A DNA stretch of 25,888 bases from an uncultured Lachnospiraceae bacterium (lineage in GTDB: Bacteria > Bacillota > Clostridia > Lachnospirales > Lachnospiraceae): positions 1-25,888 of the forward strand of contig UQDA01000031.1 in the NCBI GenBank assembly GCA_900539715.1, given 5' to 3'. Every line of letters begins with the position of its first letter. Position 1 is the first letter of the stretch. Below are positions 1-7,024 of this stretch, piece by piece. A program made the position numbers and the translations under genes. Below the pieces are notes generated by a model. It made no database searches. It was not told the origin of the DNA and saw nothing but the letters and a program-made list of their open reading frames with translations.

Positions 1-553
1 CGCTTCCATGACAGGAAAAAATCCGGGGGTTTGCGCCCGCCCCCGCCATAACAATAGCTCCCTTCCACGACATATGCGGAACGGCTGCAAAACATCCCCA
101 GAGCAGCATCCCGCACAGCACGGATTTCCATTTCCGCTTCTTCCTTTCACTTTCAGAAAAATATCCGTCTTTTCCGGTTTCTCCCGGAGCCTTTGCCATC
201 AATACCAAAATACAGCCTGTCCATATGGATATCATCATTCCTGCCGGAATCCTGACGAGTATCCACTCCCCCGCCAGCCCGGTCAGGCAAATGAACACCA
301 TAGCCGCCGTACATCTTCCCGCCGTCCTGCAGTGTACTCCGCCCGCCCAGCACCGCAGTCCGCAAAACGCTGCCAAAAAGACTGCAAACTCTACAGTCCT
401 TCCGAGGACAGCCCCTGTCCCCAAAATAATCAGCAGCTTAAATATACCGTCTAAAAATATCTCCATTCCATATTCTGTTACCTGCCGCTCCTGCTCAGAC
501 AGCTTTAATTTTTTCTGATTCCATACAGAAATCTGATATGCCAGCCTCTTCAT
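1..553 (-). CDS. agrB: AgrB-type peptide-processing membrane protease, partial (3' end outside window)
   Basis: This reading frame is open from an ATG at 553 to the window edge, giving 184 codons. AgrB is a membrane cysteine endopeptidase that cuts the AgrD precursor and helps make the cyclic autoinducing peptide. The sequence shows the family signature RCWAGGVHCRTAGRC at residues 67-81. The presumed catalytic His74 and Cys81 are seven residues apart, the same spacing as His77/Cys84 in Staphylococcus aureus AgrB. Several hydrophobic segments follow, for example residues 38-65, 82-98 and 104-120, then a basic loop near residues 128-143. An AGAGGT ribosome binding site lies 7 bases before the ATG. 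It diverges from agrC. AgrB proteins are usually about 190-210 residues, so only the C-terminus should be missing. agrD is expected just left of the window. Confidence 0.88.
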   Translation of the reverse strand, partial: MKRLAYQISVWNQKKLKLSEQERQVTEYGMEIFLDGIFKLLIILGTGAVLGRTVEFAVFLAAFCGLRCWAGGVHCRTAGRCTAAMVFICLTGLAGEWILVRIPAGMMISIWTGCILVLMAKAPGETGKDGYFSESERKKRKWKSVLCGMLLWGCFAAVPHMSWKGAIVMAGAGANPRIFSCHGS

Positions 554-584
554 CTCTTGTACCTCTTTATCATTTTACCATCCT

Positions 585-636
585 GTTATACAATCTGAAC
601 ATTTTTTCCCAAACGTCGATATTTTTTTCCCCAACG
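585..636 (-). promoter_or_regulatory. Candidate LytTR/AgrA binding site: two direct repeats 21 bp apart, upstream of agrB
   Basis: On the minus strand, CGTTGGGGAAAAAAA (636-622) and CGTTTGGGAAAAAA (615-602) form direct repeats. Their CGTT cores are exactly 21 bp apart. LytTR regulators such as AgrA bind pairs of 9-bp repeats with a 12-13 bp spacer, so the spacing fits. Each copy agrees with the published LytTR consensus (W-M-M-G-T-T-N-R-K) at 8 of 9 positions by eye. A possible -10 (TATAAC, 590-585) lies just downstream toward agrB. The region between the two divergent genes is only 183 bp, so the site could also affect agrC. The repeats are seen directly; AgrA binding is inference. Confidence 0.5.
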
Positions 637-736
637 CATCCTTATAGTGTTCTTTTTTACGGTTTTTCATCTAATCCCCCTTCTTTTTTGTCTTTCCAAA
701 ATATGCTATCATATTCCGGAACAGGGGGAATGTTTT

Positions 737-2065
737 ATGAATTTCAATGTCTATATTTGCCAGCTTATCAGCACTGTCGCTTTTATCCTTACATGCAATT
801 TTATCCTTTTTCCAGCCAAACGCAAAATTTATGAGAAACTGCTTTACGGATATATCGCCGTCTGCGGACTGTTCATCGCTCCGCTTTTAGGTCAGTTGGG
901 AACACCAGTCATGCTGCTCGGCTCCTCCGTCATATTACTCGTTGTCAGTCCCGCCAACCGATTTTATAATCTCATTTTCTTTCAGGCGATATGGTTTTGG
1001 AGCTTATTGACAGACTATGCCCTGACCATCCCTTTGAGCATAGCGGGATATGGATTTTCCGATATGCGCTCCTCTCTGATGATGAACCTCCTCTTCTCCC
1101 TCCTCCATGCCCTTCTGTGCGTCCTTCCCTGCTATTTTCTCGGCAGACGTCTGCGCCGCAGCCGCCTGTTTTCCGACGGCAACATCATCCCGGACAAGAT
1201 TCAGAAGCTCCTGTTCACAGATGTCACCATCTGCTCCTGCATTTTCCTGTTCAATATCTTTTTCGGAAGCCTCAATAATTACCCGACGGAAATCCTCTTA
1301 TTCAACGGCGTACTCATCCTTTCCTTTTCCGCTGCGAATTTTATCATTTTTCTGATACTCTATCGCACGCTTCAGGAAAACAAGCGGCTCGAGCTTCGCA
1401 CGCAGGAACAGGAAAAGCTCACAGAATATATGATCCAGCTCGAAAATCATTATCAGGAGATACGACGTTATAAACATGATTATATGAACATCCTGTCCAC
1501 CATTAACGGTTATCTTCAGGAGGGAGACCTCGAAAAGCTGAAAAACTATTTTGACCTGCGCCTCGGCTCCGTCAATCGTCTCATGTTCAATAACGACGCG
1601 ACCATCGCAAAACTCGCTCTCATCCGTGCTCTGGAAATAAAAGGACTTCTTTATACCAAGCTCATTCAGGCTATGAATCTTGACTTGAACGTATCTCTGG
1701 AGCTGACACAGGAATTCTTCCATTTCCCTGTAAATATGCTTACCCTAACCCGAATCCTCGGGATCTTTCTGGATAACGCCATGGAAGCTGCCGTACTCAC
1801 AAAGGAACGCCGTTTCCACATCGCTATCCTTCAAAAAGACCAAAAGATAATCTTTCATATTGAAAATTCCACCCTGCCACTGCCGCAGCCCCTCGAATGC
1901 CTGATGAAAGAGGGTTTTACCACAAAAGAAAATCACAGCGGCATCGGGCTTTCCACCGTTTCCATGCTTTTGGACTCCATCCCCGAAATTTCTCACAGGA
2001 TGCTCTGTGAGAACGGTCTTATGAAACAAATACTTGTCATACCTGCAAAGGAGAAAAACACATGA
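737..2065 (+). CDS. agrC: AgrC-type sensor histidine kinase (GHKL family)
   Basis: This 442-residue protein is a peptide-pheromone receptor kinase. Residues 1-210 hold about six hydrophobic segments, as in the AgrC sensor domain. A coiled linker follows, then the phosphoacceptor motif KHDYMN with His247. The ATP-binding domain has an N-box around LDNAMEA (Asn347) and a G-box SGIGLST (402-404). The frame is open from 647, but I chose the ATG at 737 because GGGGG lies 8 bases upstream and the protein then begins directly with the first membrane helix. Its stop overlaps the agrA start in an ATGA, so the two are translationally coupled. It is divergent from agrB. The ligand is presumably the peptide made by the neighbouring agrB and an unseen agrD. 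Confidence 0.88.
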   Translation: MNFNVYICQLISTVAFILTCNFILFPAKRKIYEKLLYGYIAVCGLFIAPLLGQLGTPVMLLGSSVILLVVSPANRFYNLIFFQAIWFWSLLTDYALTIPLSIAGYGFSDMRSSLMMNLLFSLLHALLCVLPCYFLGRRLRRSRLFSDGNIIPDKIQKLLFTDVTICSCIFLFNIFFGSLNNYPTEILLFNGVLILSFSAANFIIFLILYRTLQENKRLELRTQEQEKLTEYMIQLENHYQEIRRYKHDYMNILSTINGYLQEGDLEKLKNYFDLRLGSVNRLMFNNDATIAKLALIRALEIKGLLYTKLIQAMNLDLNVSLELTQEFFHFPVNMLTLTRILGIFLDNAMEAAVLTKERRFHIAILQKDQKIIFHIENSTLPLPQPLECLMKEGFTTKENHSGIGLSTVSMLLDSIPEISHRMLCENGLMKQILVIPAKEKNT

Positions 2066-2790
2066 TACCGATTTATTTATGTGAAGATGATAAAAATCAG
2101 CTCGACCTGCTCGCCTCAACAATAGAAAAATATATTTTCATTCAAGGCTACGATATGGAAATCGTGTGCCGGGCTGCTTCCCCGCACGCTCTTCTTTCCG
2201 CTCTCGCCCCCAAGGCTGAGACCGCAGTCTATTTTCTTGATATTCAGCTTGGCTCTGACATGGATGGTATCGAACTTGCCGCCAAAATCCGAAAAAACGA
2301 CCCGAGAGCGTTCATCATTTTTACGACCACCCATTCCGAAATGGCGATGACCACCTTCCGCTACCAGGTAGAACCTCTTGATTTTCTGGTCAAGGATGAT
2401 CCTCAGTATACCTTCCAGATACTTCACTGTCTGAAAAATATCATTGAAAAAAGCTCTGTTCCCGCCCCCGACATCCGGCTGCACCTGCATCTGCCCGATC
2501 AGGATCTGTTCCTTCCGGTCAGCGAAATCCTCTATATCCAGTCTACTGCGGCGCACCGTATCACAATCCATACCGTAAACGGCATCTATCAGTGCGGCGG
2601 TTCCCTTAACGAAACGATGTCCCGCCTCGACGACAGCTTTTTTCTCTGCCACAAATCCGTTCTCGTAAATACCCGGCATATCCGTTCTATTTTCCGGCGT
2701 CCCTGTTATATCGAGCTGGACGGCGGTGCGACATGTCCCTGTGCCCAGCGACGTTTTAAACAGCTTCAGAAACTCATGGAGACTCCCTGA
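2062..2790 (+). CDS. agrA: AgrA-type response regulator, LytTR DNA-binding domain
   Basis: This 242-residue regulator has an N-terminal receiver domain with acidic residues ED-D near positions 8-10 and the likely phosphorylated Asp60 (YFLDIQ). The C-terminal half, about residues 140-240, is a LytTR domain. Its pattern includes ILYIQS, a HRITIHT strand and the helix-strand block from FFLCHKSVLVN to RRF. Such regulators bind paired direct repeats and normally activate agrBD. The start overlaps the agrC stop by four bases. The 3' end overlaps the convergent membrane-protein gene by 17 bp, leaving no room for a terminator between them. The two-gene agrCA order is typical; the divergent agrB is less so. 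Confidence 0.88.
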   Translation: MIPIYLCEDDKNQLDLLASTIEKYIFIQGYDMEIVCRAASPHALLSALAPKAETAVYFLDIQLGSDMDGIELAAKIRKNDPRAFIIFTTTHSEMAMTTFRYQVEPLDFLVKDDPQYTFQILHCLKNIIEKSSVPAPDIRLHLHLPDQDLFLPVSEILYIQSTAAHRITIHTVNGIYQCGGSLNETMSRLDDSFFLCHKSVLVNTRHIRSIFRRPCYIELDGGATCPCAQRRFKQLQKLMETP

Positions 2791-3832
2791 CATCCCCTTG
2801 CCCCATTTCTATAATCCCTTCTTTCAAAAGGACTGCATAAAGCGGTCCTAAAAAAATGCCCGCAATCCCAAACAGCTTTACTCCTGCGTATACTGAAAAC
2901 AGCATCACGACCGGATACATCCCCGTCTGTTTTCCCAAAAGCTTTGGCTCCAGATATTCCCTGACTATCACACAGGCTGCATACGATACGGCTATGATCA
3001 ATGACTTCCCAATATTTCCCAGTATAAGCTGCCACACTGCGGCCGGAATGAGCACAATTCCTGTTCCTATAAAAGGCAGCGCATCTAAAATCCCAGCCGC
3101 TATCCCTATCCACACCCCATTTTTTACCCGGGCAACCACAAGCCCTGCCGCCGCAGTCAGAGATATCGCCGCTATTATCACCATCTGCGCCTTCAGATAT
3201 CCTCCTATCAAAGAAAGCGTCCGTCCCCCATACCGCCAGACGCTTTTTCCAACATCCGTTTTCTGCACCTTTAATGCTATCTCCGGATAATCCTTACACA
3301 AAAGCACAGATGATATCACCCATATTCCGACAAATCCCAGCACTGACGCCAGCGAACGGCACCATTCCACCGACTGGCCCACCGCCTTCGGAAACGCTTC
3401 CTTCCTTAGCTGTCCTGCCAGCATATCCCATTTTTCAAGAAATCTCCGTTCTATTTCCTCTGCCGGGACTCCCATATGCTCTTCCAGAAAATCACAGCAG
3501 CCTTTCATCACTCCATCCGCCCGCTCCAGTACGAGCGCCGCCCCGTCCCCAAGCTTCGCCGCATGGAGCGTCCCCCACGAAAAGCACGCGCAGATCACCG
3601 CGACCACAAGCCCCGCCCCCAAAACAAACATCCCCGCCAGAAAAATCTCCCTGCGGATATGAAATTTTTCATGAACGCGCTCCAGCATCGGCTCGCACGC
3701 ATACACGACCGCAAACGCCAGCAAAAAAGGCGCCGCCAGAGGGAGCGCATATCGGAATACCAGCAGAAGCGCTGCTGCAAACAACGCTGCCTTCAAAATA
3801 TTTTTCCATTTTTTCTCAAAAAAATCACCCAT
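2774..3832 (-). CDS. AI-2E family transporter, YtvI-like membrane protein
   Basis: This 352-residue integral membrane protein belongs to the AI-2E/YtvI family (PF01594). There are two N-terminal helices (about 13-47), another hydrophobic segment near 63-86, a long soluble section around 90-155, and a C-terminal bundle with the family block LDALPFIGTG near residue 250. A final hydrophobic stretch of the VMLFSVYAG-IAGIFLGPL type follows. Despite the name, few family members move AI-2. Others are cation antiporters or, like Bacillus YtvI, sporulation-associated proteins of unknown role. The start has GGAGGGG upstream. It is last in an apparent operon, 46 bp after the ligase-like gene. Its 3' end overlaps convergent agrA by 17 bp. 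The substrate cannot be assigned. Confidence 0.82.
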   Translation of the reverse strand: MGDFFEKKWKNILKAALFAAALLLVFRYALPLAAPFLLAFAVVYACEPMLERVHEKFHIRREIFLAGMFVLGAGLVVAVICACFSWGTLHAAKLGDGAALVLERADGVMKGCCDFLEEHMGVPAEEIERRFLEKWDMLAGQLRKEAFPKAVGQSVEWCRSLASVLGFVGIWVISSVLLCKDYPEIALKVQKTDVGKSVWRYGGRTLSLIGGYLKAQMVIIAAISLTAAAGLVVARVKNGVWIGIAAGILDALPFIGTGIVLIPAAVWQLILGNIGKSLIIAVSYAACVIVREYLEPKLLGKQTGMYPVVMLFSVYAGVKLFGIAGIFLGPLYAVLLKEGIIEMGQGDVRESP

Positions 3833-3865
3833 ACCGCCCCTCCTTTTGTAAGAGGTAGTATGGGT
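3827..3865 (-). promoter_or_regulatory. Inverted repeat enclosing the RBS and start codon of the YtvI-like gene
   Basis: Perfect 8-base arms, ACCCATAC and GTATGGGT, lie at 3827-3834 and 3858-3865. The arm at 3827-3834 contains the start codon, and the GGAGGGG ribosome binding site lies in the loop. An additional CCTC/GAGG pairing could involve the ribosome binding site itself. In the mRNA this would form a stem that hides the initiation region. The repeat is seen directly; control of translation is inference. Confidence 0.35.
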
Positions 3866-3878
3866 AATTCTTTTTCTT

Positions 3879-5477
3879 CTATGTGGTCTTTACCATATCA
3901 TTTTCTGCCGTTTTCTGGCGGTTTCTCACGGAATTTTCCGCCATTCCCAATATCAGGAATAAAAACGGCGTACAGCACACCTGCTGATAACAGAAAAAAT
4001 CATGCGCCCCGTAAACGAGCGCCGCCAGCAGCCCTGCCAGAGCAAACGGCGCAATCCTCCGGGCCTTAAAGAAGCGCACGCACGCCGCCGCAAAAACAGC
4101 CGCAAACGCCGCCAGCCCTATGATCCCCATGCAAAACAGCACATTTAAAAATTCATTATGCGCATTCGTCAGCATCTGATCGTGTCCGAAATAACGGTTC
4201 AGCTCCTGTGTCAGCCCCGCATCCGCATAGCAATACATCGAAAAGCTGTCCGGTCCCACGCCCACAAGCTTTTTAAGCAGAGGAAATCCCCCAAATGTCT
4301 CCATTGTAAATTTCCACGAAAACCCCCGGGAATTCCCCCAATGCCGGTCGAACAAAAGATATTGATTCGCACTGGCAAATCCGAACCACCGCTCCAAAAG
4401 CCCCGTCGTATTCGCCCACACTGTAAATACATAGCCGACAATCCCTGCTCCCGTCAGGATACATGCTCCCCTGCGCCACAGCCCGGCGCTTTTGATTTCC
4501 GTTTTTCCTTCATGTGCCTGTCTGTAAAATAACAGCACGATATATGCAATACATGTCAGTAAAAATAATACCCATACCATCGTGCTCTGCGAAAAAAAGA
4601 CCGAAAGCCCGTCCAGCTGTACTGCGTTTTCAGGAAATAGTATCTGCAATATCCCTATCAGCTTAAAACTCCCGAACATCAAAAGCAGCAGCTCAAAAAA
4701 GCGCTCCAGCCGGTCAAGGCTGCCGCATGACACTATAAACACTCCCAAAAACAAAAATGCCGTCGCCGCAAACGCACTGTCACTATTCTGTGTCACGATC
4801 GTACTAAACCCCAGCATACAATATATTCCCAGCGCTATCCTCCATACCCCGCTTTCCGCCAGCAAAAATACGACTATACCAAGCACCAGTACCGTACACA
4901 CATAGCTCGAATACCAGGATGCCTGCCCGATCGTCGATAAAAACATACGCTGGGTCTTTTCTCCCAGCCCCTCGTACATCCCCAGAGGGTCAATGGAAAA
5001 CCGATGCAGGATACCCAGAAAAAACACCGCTCCGGAAGCCAGAAAATGTCCCGCAAATATAATCTTTTTCCAGGGGAAATACCTCGATGCCAAAAAATAT
5101 ATCATCCCGAAAACAAGCTGCGTCCGAAGCCCCATCATCCAGCCGTCCACTCCTGTCCATGCGCCGGACTTATCCGCCGCAAACAGCCACGATACACATG
5201 CCGACAAAGTATACGCCGCCACCGCCATATCCAGACAGCTCAATTTCCTGCGCTCTTTTGCTTTTCCGTCCATCCTGTCCAACAGCGCTGCCGCTCCAGC
5301 CGGTATCAGACAGACGGCGCTCACGATAAGGAAAAAGTCAAATTTACTCTGCCCCAGCTTTGCATAACGGTCCTTCATATAGAACGGAAACACCGTCAGC
5401 ATCAGAAACGCCCACAGCCCTGTCAGCCCCGAAGCGATTTTATACTTATTAAATGGAAAGTTTTTTCGTAAGCTCAT
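3879..5477 (-). CDS. O-antigen ligase/polymerase-like (Wzy_C-type) polytopic membrane protein
   Basis: This 532-residue protein has roughly a dozen hydrophobic segments. Near residues 425-455 there is a large outer loop followed by NAHNEFLNVLFCMGIIGL, the motif expected in the O-antigen ligase/Wzy polymerase superfamily (PF04932). Family members join or polymerise lipid-linked glycans on the outer face of the membrane. In Gram-positive bacteria their substrate is often unknown. The open frame extends 48 codons upstream, but I chose the ATG at 5477. It has an AAGAG site, and the preceding residues lie inside the upstream gene. The start overlaps the pseudouridine synthase gene by 29 bp. No glycosyltransferase or flippase gene is near, so it looks like an orphan. 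Confidence 0.75.
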   Translation of the reverse strand: MSLRKNFPFNKYKIASGLTGLWAFLMLTVFPFYMKDRYAKLGQSKFDFFLIVSAVCLIPAGAAALLDRMDGKAKERRKLSCLDMAVAAYTLSACVSWLFAADKSGAWTGVDGWMMGLRTQLVFGMIYFLASRYFPWKKIIFAGHFLASGAVFFLGILHRFSIDPLGMYEGLGEKTQRMFLSTIGQASWYSSYVCTVLVLGIVVFLLAESGVWRIALGIYCMLGFSTIVTQNSDSAFAATAFLFLGVFIVSCGSLDRLERFFELLLLMFGSFKLIGILQILFPENAVQLDGLSVFFSQSTMVWVLFLLTCIAYIVLLFYRQAHEGKTEIKSAGLWRRGACILTGAGIVGYVFTVWANTTGLLERWFGFASANQYLLFDRHWGNSRGFSWKFTMETFGGFPLLKKLVGVGPDSFSMYCYADAGLTQELNRYFGHDQMLTNAHNEFLNVLFCMGIIGLAAFAAVFAAACVRFFKARRIAPFALAGLLAALVYGAHDFFCYQQVCCTPFLFLILGMAENSVRNRQKTAENDMVKTT

Positions 5478-6186
5478 ATTCAACTCTTTTCCCTGTAGAC
5501 GGATGTACAAAAGAAAGCTTCGCCGCCTGAAGCTGTATCTGGCATATTCCCATCTCCCGAGACACTCTGCGGCTTTCCTCGCTGCCATATTTTGCATCTC
5601 CCAAAAGAGGCATCCCGGCATTCGCCATCTGCACCCTTATCTGATGATGGCGCCCCGTATCCAGGTTCACCTCCACGAGCGCACAGCTTCCCTGCCGTCC
5701 GAGACAGCGATATTCCAGACGCGCCTCCTTTGCATCCGATTCCGACGGTTCTGCTATCCTCGCACCGCCGCCCGGCAGTTTTATCATATAATCTTTTAAG
5801 ACTACGGATTCATTTTCCGTCAGTACCGCCCCTGCCTCCGCATATACCTTCGCCCGGTATATCTTTTCGAGCCGGCGTTGTGCCACCTGCCCGCTCAAGG
5901 CTGCCGCCGCCCGCTGATTTTTTGCAAAGACCAAAAGCCCCGAAACCGGCTGGTCCAGCCGATGGATCACCCCAAGATAGACCGGCTGGTTTTTCCCGGG
6001 AATCCCGCAGCGCACACTTGCTCCTGCTCCCGAAACGCTCACAACACTCCTGCCTTCCTTTGACAGATGATTTTTCAGTTCGCTGACCATGTCCGGCTCA
6101 GATATCCTGCCGCTCTGTACCGCCAAGCCGGCAGGCTTGTTACAAACGAGTATATCCCCGTCCTCATAAATGATTTCAGTCCTCAA
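5449..6186 (-). CDS. RluA-family pseudouridine synthase
   Basis: The 245-residue product should convert uridine to pseudouridine in rRNA or tRNA. The catalytic motif HRLDQPVSGLLVFAK is present, with the Asp in RLD as the catalytic nucleophile. It is preceded by the family start pattern YEDGDILVCNKPAG and followed by the C-terminal motif TGRHHQIRVQMA. Length and order fit a stand-alone RluA/RluD-type catalytic domain without an S4 domain. An ATG at 6246 is in frame but has no ribosome binding site. A TTG at 6186 has GGAGGAG exactly six bases upstream and places the start just before the conserved YEDGD block, so I prefer it. The target site cannot be told from the sequence. It heads the operon with the ligase-like and YtvI-like genes. 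Confidence 0.87.
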   Translation of the reverse strand: MRTEIIYEDGDILVCNKPAGLAVQSGRISEPDMVSELKNHLSKEGRSVVSVSGAGASVRCGIPGKNQPVYLGVIHRLDQPVSGLLVFAKNQRAAAALSGQVAQRRLEKIYRAKVYAEAGAVLTENESVVLKDYMIKLPGGGARIAEPSESDAKEARLEYRCLGRQGSCALVEVNLDTGRHHQIRVQMANAGMPLLGDAKYGSEESRRVSREMGICQIQLQAAKLSFVHPSTGKRVEYELTKKLSI

Positions 6187-6192
6187 TCTATT

Positions 6193-6199
6193 CTCCTCC
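6193..6199 (-). promoter_or_regulatory. Ribosome binding site deciding a TTG start for the pseudouridine synthase
   Basis: GGAGGAG on the minus strand is separated by six bases from a TTG at 6186-6184. The upstream in-frame ATG codons at 6246, 6222, 6219 and 6201 have no comparable site. The ATG at 6201 lies on the binding site itself. Confidence 0.6.
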
Positions 6200-6277
6200 A
6201 TCCTTTTGCCTGTTCCCATCATAAGCGAACCGTCCCGTCCTGTCAATCAACAAGACTTTCGCGCTGAAATACCGGCA

Positions 6278-6320
6278 TCTAAAATACGCAGGCGGCTGCA
6301 CCCGAAAGCGCCGCCGCCTG
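6278..6320 (-). terminator. Probable intrinsic terminator after the two-component system genes
   Basis: Arms CAGGCGGC and GCCGCCTG (6320-6313 and 6296-6289) form a strong GC stem with a 16-base loop. On the minus strand this is followed by GCGTATTTTAG. It sits 15 bp past the response regulator stop and before the pseudouridine synthase gene. The T-run is short and interrupted, so efficiency is uncertain. Confidence 0.5.
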
Positions 6321-6334
6321 TATCAATTTCATAT

Positions 6335-7024
6335 TCACACCTTGAAACGGTATCCCACGCCCCATATCGTCTCGATATACTGGGGATTTGCCGTATCCAC
6401 TTCTATCTTCTCGCGTATCTTCTTGATATGCACCGTTACCGTTGCGATGTCACCGATCGATTCCATATCCCAGATTTCCCGGAACAGTTCCTCCTTTGTG
6501 AATACATGGTTCGGATTCTCCGCAAGGAATGTCAGAAGGTCAAATTCCTTCGTTGTAAACGCCTTCTCTTCTCCGTTTATCCAGACGCGCCTTGCCGTCT
6601 TGTCAATCTTTAACCCCCGTATCTCAATGATGTCATTCGCTTTCTGATGGCTGCTTGTCAGTCTCTCATAACGTGCCATATGCGCCTTCACGCGCGCTAC
6701 CAGCTCACTCGGTGAAAAAGGCTTCGTCATATAATCATCTGCCCCGAGCCCCAGCCCTCTTATCTTGTCGATATCATCCTTCTTGGCGCTGACCATCAGG
6801 ATAGGCACGTTCTTCTCATCACGGACACGACGGCACACCTCAAAACCGTCCATTCCCGGAAGCATCAGATCCAGAACTATCAGGTCAAAATCCTCCTGCA
6901 GCGCACGCAACAACCCTCTGTCTCCGGTATTCTCGATATCGACCTCGAAACCGCTCAGCTCCAGATAATCCTTTTCAAGGTCCGCAATAGCAACCTCATC
7001 TTCAATGATTAGTATTCTGCTCAT
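6335..7024 (-). CDS. OmpR/PhoB-family response regulator
   Basis: This 229-residue DNA-binding regulator has a receiver domain (about 1-120). It shows the acidic pocket EDE near residue 8, phospho-acceptor Asp52 (VLDLMLPG) and the conserved Lys in MTKPFSP. The C-terminal half, about 130-229, is a winged helix with the KEFDLLTFL, SIGDIATVTVHIKKIREK and IWGVGYRF blocks typical of OmpR-type regulators. It overlaps the upstream kinase gene by 23 bp, so the pair is certainly co-transcribed. The kinase gene comes first. Targets are unknown. No transporter or resistance gene adjoins it on the same strand, and the inverted repeat at the operon promoter is a candidate autoregulatory site. Confidence 0.9.
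   Translation of the reverse strand: MSRILIIEDEVAIADLEKDYLELSGFEVDIENTGDRGLLRALQEDFDLIVLDLMLPGMDGFEVCRRVRDEKNVPILMVSAKKDDIDKIRGLGLGADDYMTKPFSPSELVARVKAHMARYERLTSSHQKANDIIEIRGLKIDKTARRVWINGEEKAFTTKEFDLLTFLAENPNHVFTKEELFREIWDMESIGDIATVTVHIKKIREKIEVDTANPQYIETIWGVGYRFKV

Noticed and set aside
8..518. Two plus-strand open frames at the left edge
   Set aside because: They lie antisense to agrB, have no RBS and read as Pro/Arg/Ser-rich noise, whereas the minus strand shows the AgrB signature.
2116..2793. A 225-codon minus-strand frame opposite agrA
   Set aside because: Antisense shadow of a clear LytTR regulator, no RBS and no recognisable protein.
2774..3832. Idea that the AI-2E family protein is part of the quorum-sensing cluster
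   Set aside because: It is convergent with agrA and belongs to another operon. Most members of the family do not transport AI-2, so the link would rest on the name only.
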